Assembly (NCBI GenBank): GCA_035301245.1 | Contig: DATGUS010000034.1 | Coordinates: 1 to 22,001 of the forward strand | From: Alloiococcus sp035301245 | GTDB lineage: Bacteria > Bacillota > Bacilli > Lactobacillales > Carnobacteriaceae_A | Direction of reading: 5' to 3' | DNA: 22,001 bases | Part shown: piece after piece, positions 6,746 through 15,416 of the stretch | How the letters are laid out: each line of letters starts with the position of its first letter | How positions within the stretch are numbered: position 1 is the stretch's first letter | The notes under the pieces: model-generated | Told to the model about the DNA's origin: nothing | Databases searched by the model: none | What the model saw: only the letters and a program-made list of their open reading frames with translations | Made by a program: the position numbers and the translations under genes

Positions 6746-6824
6746 GTTAAACATATAAAATATGTTTCGCAGATATCGTATATATACGAGTGAAAGCTAC
6801 GGTACATATTCAGTTCGTTAACCT
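6744..6824 (+). other. Nested inverted repeats in the glpK leader
   Basis: Three dyads lie upstream of glpK. AGGTTAA (6744-6750) and TTAACCT (6818-6824) enclose AAACATA-N5-TATGTTT (6749-6767) and the perfect 14-bp palindrome TCGTATATATACGA (6776-6789). No T-run follows, so this is not a plain terminator. They could form a folded leader RNA or repressor sites. The remaining leader to 6913 shows only the glpK ribosome site. Confidence 0.4.
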
Positions 6825-6913
6825 GTAAATGTATAGAACATAAATAACTTGTAGTATAAGAAACCATGAGTTACAGATAGAATGATGTAATAGAGATTGA
6901 AAGGACTAAATCT

Positions 6914-8425
6914 ATGGATAAATATATCTTAACAATTGACCAAGGAACAACAAGCTCTCGAGCGATTTTATATAATAAAAAAGGTGAAAGTGTCGGCAGT
7001 TCTCAAAAAGAATTCCCACAATATTTCCCGAACGACGGTTGGGTAGAACATAACGCGAATGAAATCTGGAACTCCGTCCAATCTGTTATCGCTGGTGCAT
7101 TTATTAATAGTGGCATTCAACCATCGCAAGTCGCAGGTATTGGTATCACAAACCAACGTGAAACAACAGTGATATGGGATAAAGAAACAGGCAAACCAGT
7201 TTACAACGCTGTAGTATGGCAGTCCCGTCAAACCTCTCATATCGCTAAACAATTAATTAATGATGGGCATTCTGAACTCTTCCATAAGAAAACTGGTTTA
7301 ATTATTGATGCTTACTTCTCAGCAACAAAAGTAAGATGGATTCTAGATCAGATTGATAATGGTCAAGAACGTGCTGAAAATGGTGAATTATTATTTGGTA
7401 CGATTGATTCGTGGTTAGTATGGAAGCTAACAGACGGTCAAGTACACGTAACCGATTATACGAATGCGGCGCGTACAATGCTGTTTAATATTGATAAATT
7501 AGAGTGGGATGAAGAGATCTTAGAGATTTTAAATATTCCTAAACAAATGCTTCCAGAAGTGAAATCCAACTCTGAAATTTATGGTCACACAACCTCTTAC
7601 CACTTCTTTGGTAATGAAGTGCCTATTTCTGGTATGGCTGGGGACCAACAAGCAGCATTATTCGGACAAATGGCCTTTGAACCAGGTGAAGTGAAAAACA
7701 CTTATGGTACTGGTGCGTTTATCATCATGAATACCGGGGAAGAATTAACCTATTCAAAAAATAACTTAATTTCAACGATTAGCTATGGTATCAATGATAA
7801 GATACACTATGCCTTAGAAGGATCAATCTTTGTGGCTGGAAGTGCGATTCAATGGATTCGTGACGGCTTGAAGATGATTGATGACTCCGCAGAATCAGAA
7901 GATTTAGCGAAAGAGTCTGACAACAACGACGAAGTCTATGTGGTACCTGCCTTCACAGGACTCGGTGCACCGTATTGGAACTCCGATGCACGCGGATCAG
8001 TCTTTGGTTTAACTCGAGGAACTTCTCGTGCAGATTTCGTTAAAGCAACGTTGCAATCGTTAGCTTATCAAACACGAGACGTTATTGATACAATGAATAA
8101 AGACTCTGAAGTGGATATTCCTTATCTTAAAGTTGACGGGGGCGCAGCGCTCAACAATTACCTCATGCAGTTCCAAGCGGACATCTTAGGTATGGAAATT
8201 CAGCGTGCCGAAAATTTAGAGACTACTGCTTTAGGTGCTGCTTACTTAGCAGGGCTTGCGGTTGGTTTCTGGGAAGATATGGAAGAATTAAAATCACTTC
8301 GTAAAGTTGGCGAAAAATATGAGCCGAAGATGAATGACTCTAAGAAAGAAAAACTTTACCGCGGCTGGAAGAAAGCTGTCGAAGCAACTGAAAAATTTGC
8401 TGAATTAGATGAAGATAACGAATAA
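6914..8425 (+). CDS. glpK: Glycerol kinase
   Basis: This 503-aa FGGY-family kinase makes sn-glycerol-3-phosphate from glycerol and ATP in the cytosol. Visible motifs are the phosphate-1 loop I-D-Q-G-T-T-S-S-R, the glycerol-site stretch WVEHNANEIW, NQRETTVIWD, DSWLVWKLTDG, GAPYWNSDARG and the C-terminal adenosine-site region VDGGAALNNYLMQFQAD. His230 in S-Y-H-F-F-G matches the histidine (His232 in enterococci) that HPr of the PTS phosphorylates to activate the enzyme, so control by carbon supply is likely. AAAGGA precedes the ATG. glpO follows 23 bp downstream. No glpF facilitator gene is present between or after them. Confidence 0.97.
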   Translation: MDKYILTIDQGTTSSRAILYNKKGESVGSSQKEFPQYFPNDGWVEHNANEIWNSVQSVIAGAFINSGIQPSQVAGIGITNQRETTVIWDKETGKPVYNAVVWQSRQTSHIAKQLINDGHSELFHKKTGLIIDAYFSATKVRWILDQIDNGQERAENGELLFGTIDSWLVWKLTDGQVHVTDYTNAARTMLFNIDKLEWDEEILEILNIPKQMLPEVKSNSEIYGHTTSYHFFGNEVPISGMAGDQQAALFGQMAFEPGEVKNTYGTGAFIIMNTGEELTYSKNNLISTISYGINDKIHYALEGSIFVAGSAIQWIRDGLKMIDDSAESEDLAKESDNNDEVYVVPAFTGLGAPYWNSDARGSVFGLTRGTSRADFVKATLQSLAYQTRDVIDTMNKDSEVDIPYLKVDGGAALNNYLMQFQADILGMEIQRAENLETTALGAAYLAGLAVGFWEDMEELKSLRKVGEKYEPKMNDSKKEKLYRGWKKAVEATEKFAELDEDNE

Positions 8426-8448
8426 GTATAGATATAGAAGGTGTGTTT

Positions 8449-10278
8449 ATGGATTTATCAATAAAAAATAGACAACCAACACTTGATGCACTTCAAAATA
8501 ACGAGTTTGATGTGTTAATTATCGGTGGTGGGATTACCGGTGCCGGATTAGCCTTACAAGCAGCTGCAAGTGGCTTAGAAACAGGGTTAATTGAAATGCA
8601 AGACTTTTCGGAAGGAACAAGTAGTCGTTCAACAAAACTAGTACATGGTGGATTACGCTATCTCAAAAACTTTGATGTTGAAGTAGTATCAGATACGGTA
8701 ACTGAACGCGCAGTCGTACAGCAAATTGCACCTCATATTCCAAAAGCTACACCAATGTTAATTCCATTATATGATGAAGAAGGTTCAACTTTTGATCCAT
8801 TTAGATTAAAAGTAGCAATGGATTTATATGATTCATTAGCAGGTGTAACGGGTACAACCCATGCAAACTTTGAATTATCAAAAGAAGAAGTGATCAAACG
8901 TCTTCCAGGTATTCAAACAGAAGGCTTACTTGGTGGCGGTAACTACCTTGACTATAGTAACTCAGATGTCCGTTTAGTGATTGAAAATATTAAACAAGCG
9001 CATGAAGATGGTGCAATTGTTGCGAGTCGCGTGAAAGCAACTGGCTATACTTTTGATGATGAAGACCGTATAAATGGTGTGGAAGTTGAAGATGTCCTAA
9101 CTGGAGAGACATTTACAATTAAGGCACGTACAGTAGTCAACGCTTCAGGTCCATGGAGTGATAAGGTACGTAACTTATCAACTGATCCTAATGAAGAAGT
9201 TCATCAAATGAGACCAACCAAAGGTGTTCACTTAGTTATTGATGATAGTGTGCTTAAAGTGCCGCAACCGATCTATTTTGATACTGGATTGAATGATGGG
9301 CGTATGGTCTTTGTGATTCCAAGAGAAGGTAAGACTTACTTTGGAACTACAGATACAGACTATAATGGTGACTTAAAAGAACCAACAGTAACTCAAGAAG
9401 ATGTCGATTATTTACTAGACGTTGTAAATAGACGATTCCCTAAAGCAGATATCACATTAGAACAAGTTGAAAGTTCATGGGCTGGATTACGACCACTGAT
9501 TGCAGGCAACAGCTCCTCCGACTACAACGGTGGAGACAGCGGTAAAATTCAAGAAGATAGCTTTAATAAGTTAATTGAAGTTGTTAAACGTTATCTCGAT
9601 GAAGAAGCATCTCGTGAAGATGTTGAGAAAACAGTTGGTAACTTAGAAGGTAGCTTATCTGAGCAATCGCTTGATCCATCTGAAGTATCCCGTGGTAGCC
9701 AATTAGATGTTGATGACAATGGTTTGATCACTATCGCAGGTGGAAAAATAACTGACTATCGTAAAATGGCTGAAGGAGCCCTTAAGAAGACAGTAGAAAT
9801 CTTACGTGACGACTTCAACCGACCATTCCGTTTAATTAACTCAAAAACTTATCCAGTTTCAGGTGGAAAGTTTGACCCAGAGAATGTTGATAAAGAGTTG
9901 GAACTGCTAGTTCGTCAAGGTGTTCAGAACGGCTTCGTTCAAAGAGATGCAGAATATCTAACTCATCTTTACGGTTCAAATGTCATTAAAATTTATAATT
10001 TAGCTAAAGATATCGAAGAAGATGATCGTTTAGAAAAACGTCACTTATACTCGCTTCACTATGCACTTAGACATGAAGCGATCGCTACACCAGTTGACTT
10101 CTTCCTAAGAAGAACAAATCTGATGTTATTTAGACGTGATGAAGTAACACCGATGATAGATCCAGTCTTAGATATTATGGGTGAATATCTAGAGTGGTCT
10201 GAAGCGGACAAACAAAAATACCGCCAAGACCTAGAAGAAACGCTAGCTAAAAATGATTTAGTAGAGTTGAAGGGTTAA
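8449..10278 (+). CDS. glpO: Alpha-glycerophosphate oxidase (H2O2-forming)
   Basis: This 609-aa FAD enzyme oxidises glycerol-3-phosphate to dihydroxyacetone phosphate, giving electrons to O2 and producing H2O2. The Rossmann FAD motif is I-I-G-G-G-I-T-G-A-G near residue 25, and S-S-R-S-T-K-L-V-H-G-G-L-R-Y-L follows. The oxidase is told from GlpD dehydrogenase by the ~50-residue insert seen in lactic-acid-bacterial GlpO, from SSDYNGGDSGKIQEDS to DPSEVSRGSQLDVDD, just before the conserved AGGKITDYRKMAEGA. ATG 8449 is chosen over the in-frame GTG at 8443, which overlaps the GAAGG ribosome site. It forms an operon with glpK and is followed by a strong bidirectional terminator. Intact, with no missing segment. 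Confidence 0.95.
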   Translation: MDLSIKNRQPTLDALQNNEFDVLIIGGGITGAGLALQAAASGLETGLIEMQDFSEGTSSRSTKLVHGGLRYLKNFDVEVVSDTVTERAVVQQIAPHIPKATPMLIPLYDEEGSTFDPFRLKVAMDLYDSLAGVTGTTHANFELSKEEVIKRLPGIQTEGLLGGGNYLDYSNSDVRLVIENIKQAHEDGAIVASRVKATGYTFDDEDRINGVEVEDVLTGETFTIKARTVVNASGPWSDKVRNLSTDPNEEVHQMRPTKGVHLVIDDSVLKVPQPIYFDTGLNDGRMVFVIPREGKTYFGTTDTDYNGDLKEPTVTQEDVDYLLDVVNRRFPKADITLEQVESSWAGLRPLIAGNSSSDYNGGDSGKIQEDSFNKLIEVVKRYLDEEASREDVEKTVGNLEGSLSEQSLDPSEVSRGSQLDVDDNGLITIAGGKITDYRKMAEGALKKTVEILRDDFNRPFRLINSKTYPVSGGKFDPENVDKELELLVRQGVQNGFVQRDAEYLTHLYGSNVIKIYNLAKDIEEDDRLEKRHLYSLHYALRHEAIATPVDFFLRRTNLMLFRRDEVTPMIDPVLDIMGEYLEWSEADKQKYRQDLEETLAKNDLVELKG

Positions 10279-10301
10279 GACGAAACGATAGATAACTTTT
10301 A

Positions 10302-10342
10302 AAAAGCCAATGTAACGTAAAATAAACGTTACATTGGCTTTT
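10302..10342. terminator. Bidirectional terminator between glpO and the amidase operon
   Basis: A perfect 17-bp stem (AAAAGCCAATGTAACGT at 10302-10318; its complement at 10326-10342) has a 7-nt loop. It gives a short U-run in both directions and serves the convergent glpO and amidase genes. Confidence 0.92.
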
Positions 10343-10346
10343 GCTA

Positions 10347-11849
10347 TTATTCATTAACTTTTACGATTTCTGTATTTAAGAAGCCGTTGTCTTCGAATTG
10401 TTTAGCAAGTTGTAATAATAGATATTCATTGCCTTTGCGGGTCCAGATCTGAACACCAATTGGCCAGCCGTCTTCATCTTGATAGGTTGGTAAAGCAATA
10501 GATGGTTGACCAGTTAAATTGATCTGTGCATTGAATCCCATATAGGTTTGAGATTTATCAAAGTATTCCCAGATTAAGTTCTGTTGTTCTTTTGGGTTTA
10601 ATTCTTCAACGGATTTAATACGCTGAAGAACATCAGCATTAGCATCAAGTTGACCTTGTTTAGGTGCAGGACCTTCAGCAACCGGTAGAACTAAAGCATC
10701 GTATTGATCAAAGAATGATTCTGTTTTAACAGTCAGTTGATCCCACAGATTAAAGATTTGTGATAAATCCGTTGCTAGCACATTATCTCCTGCTTTAGCC
10801 ATTAACCAAGTAAGCGGTTCGACATCATCTATAGTAATTGAACGATTGAGACCTTTTTCGATATTTTGGATCATGTTCGAAGACTCAACACTATTCATTA
10901 CATAATAAGACTTCAGATATTTAACGTTATCAACTTCTGGAGCAGCCTCCACCGTCTTATGCCCCATTTTTTCTAATTTATCTTTAGTATCTAAAATGGC
11001 AGTGCGTGCTTTTTGGGGGAGTTCATTATCAGTAAATGAACCGTTTAAACTATAAGCAATACGCAAAGGTCTATCAAGCGTTGTTAATTCAGATTCTTTT
11101 ATTTTCGGTATCATAAATGGGGATTCATATTGTTCGACTTGAATAGCTTTTAGTAGTGACCAAGTATCCGCTACTGATTTGGTGATTGCGAAATTTATTG
11201 AAGCGCCTTGCCAACTTCGATAGCTCATTGGACCGACTTTAATACGTCCACGTGATGGTTTCAGGCCGATCAGACCTGAGTAATTGGCAGGAATACGAAT
11301 TGATCCACCGCCATCACTGGCTGTTGCAATAGGTACGATGCCTGCTTTTACTGCAGCAGCAGCACCGCCACTAGAACCACCAGGGTTATATCCTGTTTTA
11401 AATGGTGATTGTACGGGACCTGTTGTTTGTGAGTCACTTATACCTTTAAAACCAAATTCAGGAACGTTGGTGCGACCTAATATGACAAAACCAGCATTAA
11501 TAATACTTTCGGTAAAGTGATCATTTTCCAGCGCAACATTTTCGGAAAATAATTTTGATCCAGAAGTAGACACCATTCCTTTTTGGTTTTGTCCTAAATC
11601 TTTTAGTAGTATTGGGACGCCATAAAATGGTGGTAAAGCTTCTTTTTCTTCGTCTGATAAGGTGACAAGATGTTCATCCATCTCATTAGCCAAGTTCAAT
11701 GCATAAGATTCTTGAACAGAAGTCACCGCATTTAACTTTGGGTTCAAATTTTTAATGTTTTCTAAACTAGCCTGAACGAGTTCTGTGACAGAGATATCCC
11801 CTTTCTTTACTTGATTCGCATAGTACGTTGCATCGTGTTTAAAAAGCAT
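10347..11849 (-). CDS. Amidase-signature family hydrolase
   Basis: This 500-aa cytosolic serine hydrolase of the amidase-signature family hydrolyses a carboxamide bond. The Ser-cisSer-Lys triad is visible: Lys83 in P-I-L-L-K-D, Ser159 in G-G-S-S-G-G, and Ser183 in G-G-G-S-I-R-I-P. It is not recognisable as GatA: there is no gatC or gatB nearby, and the C-terminus resembles stand-alone amidases (WPIGVQIWTRKGNEYLLLQLAKQFE). ATG 11849 is chosen because AAGGAG lies eight bases upstream; the 18-codon extension to 11903 would run into the upstream gene. It is the last gene of the ABC/GDPD/DUF218 operon, 34 bp after the DUF218 stop, with a terminator just downstream. The substrate is unknown, perhaps an amide-linked part of the imported compound. 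Confidence 0.88.
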   Translation of the reverse strand: MLFKHDATYYANQVKKGDISVTELVQASLENIKNLNPKLNAVTSVQESYALNLANEMDEHLVTLSDEEKEALPPFYGVPILLKDLGQNQKGMVSTSGSKLFSENVALENDHFTESIINAGFVILGRTNVPEFGFKGISDSQTTGPVQSPFKTGYNPGGSSGGAAAAVKAGIVPIATASDGGGSIRIPANYSGLIGLKPSRGRIKVGPMSYRSWQGASINFAITKSVADTWSLLKAIQVEQYESPFMIPKIKESELTTLDRPLRIAYSLNGSFTDNELPQKARTAILDTKDKLEKMGHKTVEAAPEVDNVKYLKSYYVMNSVESSNMIQNIEKGLNRSITIDDVEPLTWLMAKAGDNVLATDLSQIFNLWDQLTVKTESFFDQYDALVLPVAEGPAPKQGQLDANADVLQRIKSVEELNPKEQQNLIWEYFDKSQTYMGFNAQINLTGQPSIALPTYQDEDGWPIGVQIWTRKGNEYLLLQLAKQFEDNGFLNTEIVKVNE

Positions 11850-11883
11850 AACAAAACTCCTTTTTAAATATCTTTTGATTGAG

Positions 11884-12849
11884 CTAAAACTGATTGATGT
11901 CATGAACTGAAAATAGCTCTGAAGCTCTCATAACAGTCGGATAAGTCAATTCTATTTCTCTAAGACGGTCTTTTTCACTCATAAACGTTTGGCTCGGATG
12001 AGAAGCATAAACGTGAGTAGAATGATTTTTATTATTCAGAGCTTGATGTAAACTCATCCACGATCGTTGAAGATGATACATCGATGTTACCGCACAGACG
12101 GTATGAAATTGATTTTTGATAATCTCGTTAACAAATTCAATAATATTTCCAACAGTGTCTCTAGCGAATGGAAGCTTAATAATCCGACTACTAGGAATTC
12201 CTTTCGACATCAAATACTCAGACATCTTCTCAGCTTCATTATACTTATTTTGAACAGCAGCGCCACTAACAAGAATCATACTCGATGGATTTTCATCAGC
12301 TAGATCTAGAGTATGATCTAGACGTAATTTTAATTTTGGAGTTAAATATCCATCTTCAGTAATCACGTAACCAAAAACACAAAGGGCATCTAATTCTTGA
12401 GAGAATTGATTACTGTAATAGGGAGTTTCACTTGTTTCAATAAAACTTATTGTTTGTTGTATTTGATTAGCCAATGCTGGGGTCATATTCTTAAAACTTT
12501 GTGATCTTAACGGCTTGTCGTTTAGAATATAGCCAATATGTGCCAGACCAACATGAGCATATAAATTATTCGAATCTCTCATTAGCAACTTATCAAATGT
12601 GTCCAATGCATCGTTGTAAAATTCATAACTCATTAAAAATTCCCCTTTTAACATTAGACTATCTACAGCCAATATAGGGTTTTTAATATTTTCATTTAAT
12701 AATAAAAGTGCATCTTTAAACTGATACTGCTTAATTTTCTGAATAATATTTTGAAAATGTTCATTATTCTCATAAGCTTTACCCACATATGGAATATGAC
12801 TTTCAGTTTCTTTACGTAATTGAAAATTATTAAGATTTAACTCACTCAT
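11884..12849 (-). CDS. TPR-like/DUF218 (YdcF-ElyC-SanA family) protein
   Basis: This 321-aa protein has two parts. Residues ~30-115 are helical with TPR-like repeats (KDALLLLNENIKN; YNDALDTFDKLLMRDSNN-LYAHVGLAHI). Residues ~152-290 form a DUF218 domain: LDALCVFGYVITEDG, ILVSGAAVQNKYNEAEKM, the YLMSKGIP motif and VTSMYHLQRS. DUF218 proteins (E. coli YdcF, SanA, ElyC) bind nucleotide-like ligands or affect envelope precursor metabolism, but their reaction is unsettled. Here there is no signal peptide or membrane anchor, so it is cytosolic. ATG 12849 overlaps the stop of the GDPD-like gene by 8 bp (ATGAGTGA), with AAGGAAA as ribosome site, so translation is probably coupled. Its partner genes suggest work on the imported compound. 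Confidence 0.8.
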   Translation of the reverse strand: MSELNLNNFQLRKETESHIPYVGKAYENNEHFQNIIQKIKQYQFKDALLLLNENIKNPILAVDSLMLKGEFLMSYEFYNDALDTFDKLLMRDSNNLYAHVGLAHIGYILNDKPLRSQSFKNMTPALANQIQQTISFIETSETPYYSNQFSQELDALCVFGYVITEDGYLTPKLKLRLDHTLDLADENPSSMILVSGAAVQNKYNEAEKMSEYLMSKGIPSSRIIKLPFARDTVGNIIEFVNEIIKNQFHTVCAVTSMYHLQRSWMSLHQALNNKNHSTHVYASHPSQTFMSEKDRLREIELTYPTVMRASELFSVHDINQF

Positions 12850-13660
12850 CAATGATTTCCTTTCTTAACTGATAAAGAAAAGTAGGCCAATCCGTTTGGA
12901 AAATATCAATCGGATAGATAGTTAAATGATTTATGTTAGGGTTGATGACAGAATTATCGTCATTAATACCGATAAATAAGTTGTAATCAGCTCCTAAATG
13001 TTCAATATTAGCAATGATTACTATACCCCTAGCTTTTAAATCAGTTAACCATTCTGAATTTAAAAGTTCTGAATGGTTTGAATCTACAATAATTTCAATC
13101 CCCACCAAATTCAGTGAGGGATACTCGCAAAGGAGCTCGAAGTCTTCAATAGATTTGATTATTCCAACGTATGGAAGGTGATCACCTCGAGAAGCTAACA
13201 TATCAAGTCTATCTCTTAAAATAGGTGATTTAACGAATAAATGTTTATTAGTATTAGCTTTATTTAAAAGCTCAAATAATTTTTGATCTTCCCAAAAAAA
13301 CCATGAACGATCAATATTAATAATATAGTTTTCAGGTAACCATTCTAAATAATCTTCTAATTTATTTGTAAAATAATCTGACTTGCTTCCAGAACTATTA
13401 ATCAGTGGCTGATTATCTATAAAAGAACTATTTAATTCAGTAAAATGCTCATTAGTATTTAATAAGGTTGCTTCATTGCCGTCATGAAAAAGATAATATT
13501 TACCATCATGACTTCGTGAAATATCTATTTCAACAATATCGGCACCTAACTTATACGCAACATCAGTAGACTGCCGTGTGTTTTGAATTATATTTCCGCC
13601 CCAGGTACCACGGTGGGCCATTATTAAAAAGGGATATTCTAATAATTTTTTCTGAAACAT
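12842..13660 (-). CDS. Divergent glycerophosphodiester phosphodiesterase-family protein
   Basis: This 272-aa cytosolic protein has the GDPD TIM-barrel start: A-H-R-G (His16, Arg17), V-E-I-D-I (Glu44, Asp46) and L-F-H-D-G (His59). These are the catalytic histidines and two metal ligands of GDPD enzymes, which cut glycerophosphodiesters to glycerol-3-phosphate and an alcohol. Three family positions are altered: the usual E-N-T reads Q-N-T (Gln26), and the usual N-I-E-x-K reads N-I-D-R-S, giving Asp117 for the metal-binding Glu and Ser119 for Lys. Activity may be weaker or the substrate different. There is no signal peptide. It lies 13 bp after the permease stop and overlaps the DUF218 gene, so it belongs to the transporter operon. 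Confidence 0.8.
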   Translation of the reverse strand: MFQKKLLEYPFLIMAHRGTWGGNIIQNTRQSTDVAYKLGADIVEIDISRSHDGKYYLFHDGNEATLLNTNEHFTELNSSFIDNQPLINSSGSKSDYFTNKLEDYLEWLPENYIINIDRSWFFWEDQKLFELLNKANTNKHLFVKSPILRDRLDMLASRGDHLPYVGIIKSIEDFELLCEYPSLNLVGIEIIVDSNHSELLNSEWLTDLKARGIVIIANIEHLGADYNLFIGINDDNSVINPNINHLTIYPIDIFQTDWPTFLYQLRKEIIDE

Positions 13661-13673
13661 TCTTTTTTCTCAC

Positions 13674-15416
13674 CTATTCTTTAATTCCACCACGTTTTTT
13701 GCTAACTACATTACCTCTACCATAAATGAAGTAAACTAGTATGGAACTTACAATTATTACTAAAACCGAGTAAACAAGGTTAATTGCAGGCCCGTTAAGA
13801 TTGTCGACAATATTTGTGTTTGATTCGATGACTATCCCGATAGTAGGGAAGTTAGGGTGATATAAGAAGGCTGATAAGTCATAGTCAGCTAGGAATCTAG
13901 TAAAGTTTAGTGACACTAAAGCAAGGGCTGTAGGCATCAAGCCTGGTAAAACAATCTTGATAAATGTTTTAAAATTTGAAGCACCCAAGTTTCTTGAGGC
14001 ATCTTCTAAGTTAGAATCAAATGAGTAAAAGGCACTTTTCATATACCGTAGACTCTGAGGAAGCATAACAATTAAGTACATCAACGGTAAGACCCAAACA
14101 CTTCCAATGACACTAATATTAAAGAGAAGTGGAGATGGTGAACCGTATGAAATTAGAATACCAATTGCCATCATTAATGGAGGAAGTAGCCAGGGAATGT
14201 AAAAGACTTGCTCGGTTATATCACTCCAAATTTTGTTTCTGTTCTTCATAATTAAACGTGCAACTAATGTCATAAAAATTACGGCAATAATTGCTGCACC
14301 GAGAGAATAAATTACACTAGTTAATAACGGCTGATAATTTGAGCTGTTAGTTAGTACTTCTTTGTAGTTGTCTAAAGTAAAGTAGGCAAACGATAAAGTA
14401 CCCTGGTTAATTGCACGGACTTCCATAAACGAGAAGATAGTAACTAGGATAATTGGTAATGTGTAGATTGCTAATAATACGTAAGAAATAACATGAACGA
14501 TAATATTTACAATCGGGTTTTCAATTTTTTGTTTAACAACGCGTGTCTTTGTTTTAGCTACTGACATATAGTTACCTTTTTTTTCTGCTCTAGTTAAAAT
14601 AAAAAGTAAGAAAATTTGAACAATACCTAAAATAATTGATAGTAATGCTGCTAAGTCTCTCGATGACGGACGTTGAGTGAAGCGTAAGATTAGTGGTGAA
14701 ATACTTTCCCACTCGCCACCAACCATAATCGGAGCAGAGAATGCTGCTAGACCAAGCTGTACAGTCATAACAACTAGTGTGATAAAGATAGGTTTTAAAC
14801 TTGGTAGTACAATTTGTCTTAGCACTTGGAACTGTGAAGCACCTAAGTTTTTAGCAGCTTCAATGGTGTTAAAGTCCAAACTCTTAATTCCGCTACTTAA
14901 AAAAAGCATATGATTAGTTGTACAAGCAAAGGTCATTACAAATAACACCGCTGGGAAACCAGTGAACCAGTTAGATGGCATATTTGGGAAAACAGCAGTG
15001 AGTAAGTTGGTTAATACGCCACCATTACCATATAAGTATAAGTACCCGTTGTTTAGAATCATTCCACTAAAAACCAGAGTGGACAGAAAGCCAATCTTCA
15101 AAAAGCGAGCGCCTTTAATATCATAGTAATCCGTCACTAGAACGTTGAATGTTCCGACAATATTAACCGTAATATTCAAAACAAATGCAAGGACGAATGA
15201 GTTAAATACTGCTGTCTTAGCTCGCTGTGAGCTCATCAGACGCTCTATCGAACGTGTAGAGAATTCACCGTCAATAATAAATGTGTCTTTAAACACATTG
15301 ATGTTAGGAAAAATTAAAAAGGTAAAGGTGAACCATAATATGAACAAGATAAATAAAAGAAACGGCAAACGCTCTTTAACATTAGAAAAATTAAAGTTTT
15401 TTGATTTGCTAAACAT
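13674..15416 (-). CDS. ABC transporter permease, two fused domains (AfuB/FbpB type)
   Basis: This 580-aa membrane protein carries two complete binding-protein-dependent permease domains in one chain. Each has an EAA coupling motif for the ATPase: Glu186 in E-A-A-K-N-L-G-A-S with Pro205, and Glu471 in E-D-A-S-R-N-L-G-A-S with Pro491. The halves are joined by a basic cytoplasmic linker near residues 277-300. Hydrophobicity suggests about twelve membrane segments. Fused permeases of this kind occur in the ferric, thiamine, aminoethylphosphonate and sugar-phosphate (AfuB) importers. The ATG directly abuts the TAA of the ATPase gene, with GGAGTGA as ribosome site. GDPD and DUF218 genes follow at once, which argues for a phosphate-ester substrate rather than iron. 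Confidence 0.88.
   Translation of the reverse strand: MFSKSKNFNFSNVKERLPFLLFILFILWFTFTFLIFPNINVFKDTFIIDGEFSTRSIERLMSSQRAKTAVFNSFVLAFVLNITVNIVGTFNVLVTDYYDIKGARFLKIGFLSTLVFSGMILNNGYLYLYGNGGVLTNLLTAVFPNMPSNWFTGFPAVLFVMTFACTTNHMLFLSSGIKSLDFNTIEAAKNLGASQFQVLRQIVLPSLKPIFITLVVMTVQLGLAAFSAPIMVGGEWESISPLILRFTQRPSSRDLAALLSIILGIVQIFLLFILTRAEKKGNYMSVAKTKTRVVKQKIENPIVNIIVHVISYVLLAIYTLPIILVTIFSFMEVRAINQGTLSFAYFTLDNYKEVLTNSSNYQPLLTSVIYSLGAAIIAVIFMTLVARLIMKNRNKIWSDITEQVFYIPWLLPPLMMAIGILISYGSPSPLLFNISVIGSVWVLPLMYLIVMLPQSLRYMKSAFYSFDSNLEDASRNLGASNFKTFIKIVLPGLMPTALALVSLNFTRFLADYDLSAFLYHPNFPTIGIVIESNTNIVDNLNGPAINLVYSVLVIIVSSILVYFIYGRGNVVSKKRGGIKE

Noticed and set aside
6744..6824. Degenerate tRNA gene in the glpK leader
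   Set aside because: The nested stems and a TTC-containing loop recall a cloverleaf, but there is no acceptor stem, anticodon arm of correct size or conserved T-arm.
6544..6867. Minus-strand 107-codon ORF
   Set aside because: It has no ribosome site and runs opposite the dhaK/membrane-gene relic, whose plus-strand frame shows clear protein similarity.
10347..11849. GatA subunit of the amidotransferase
   Set aside because: No gatC or gatB is adjacent, and the C-terminal region looks like stand-alone amidases.
11850..11903. Longer N-terminus for the amidase
   Set aside because: It would overlap the DUF218 gene, and the family start plus AAGGAG fit the ATG at 11849.
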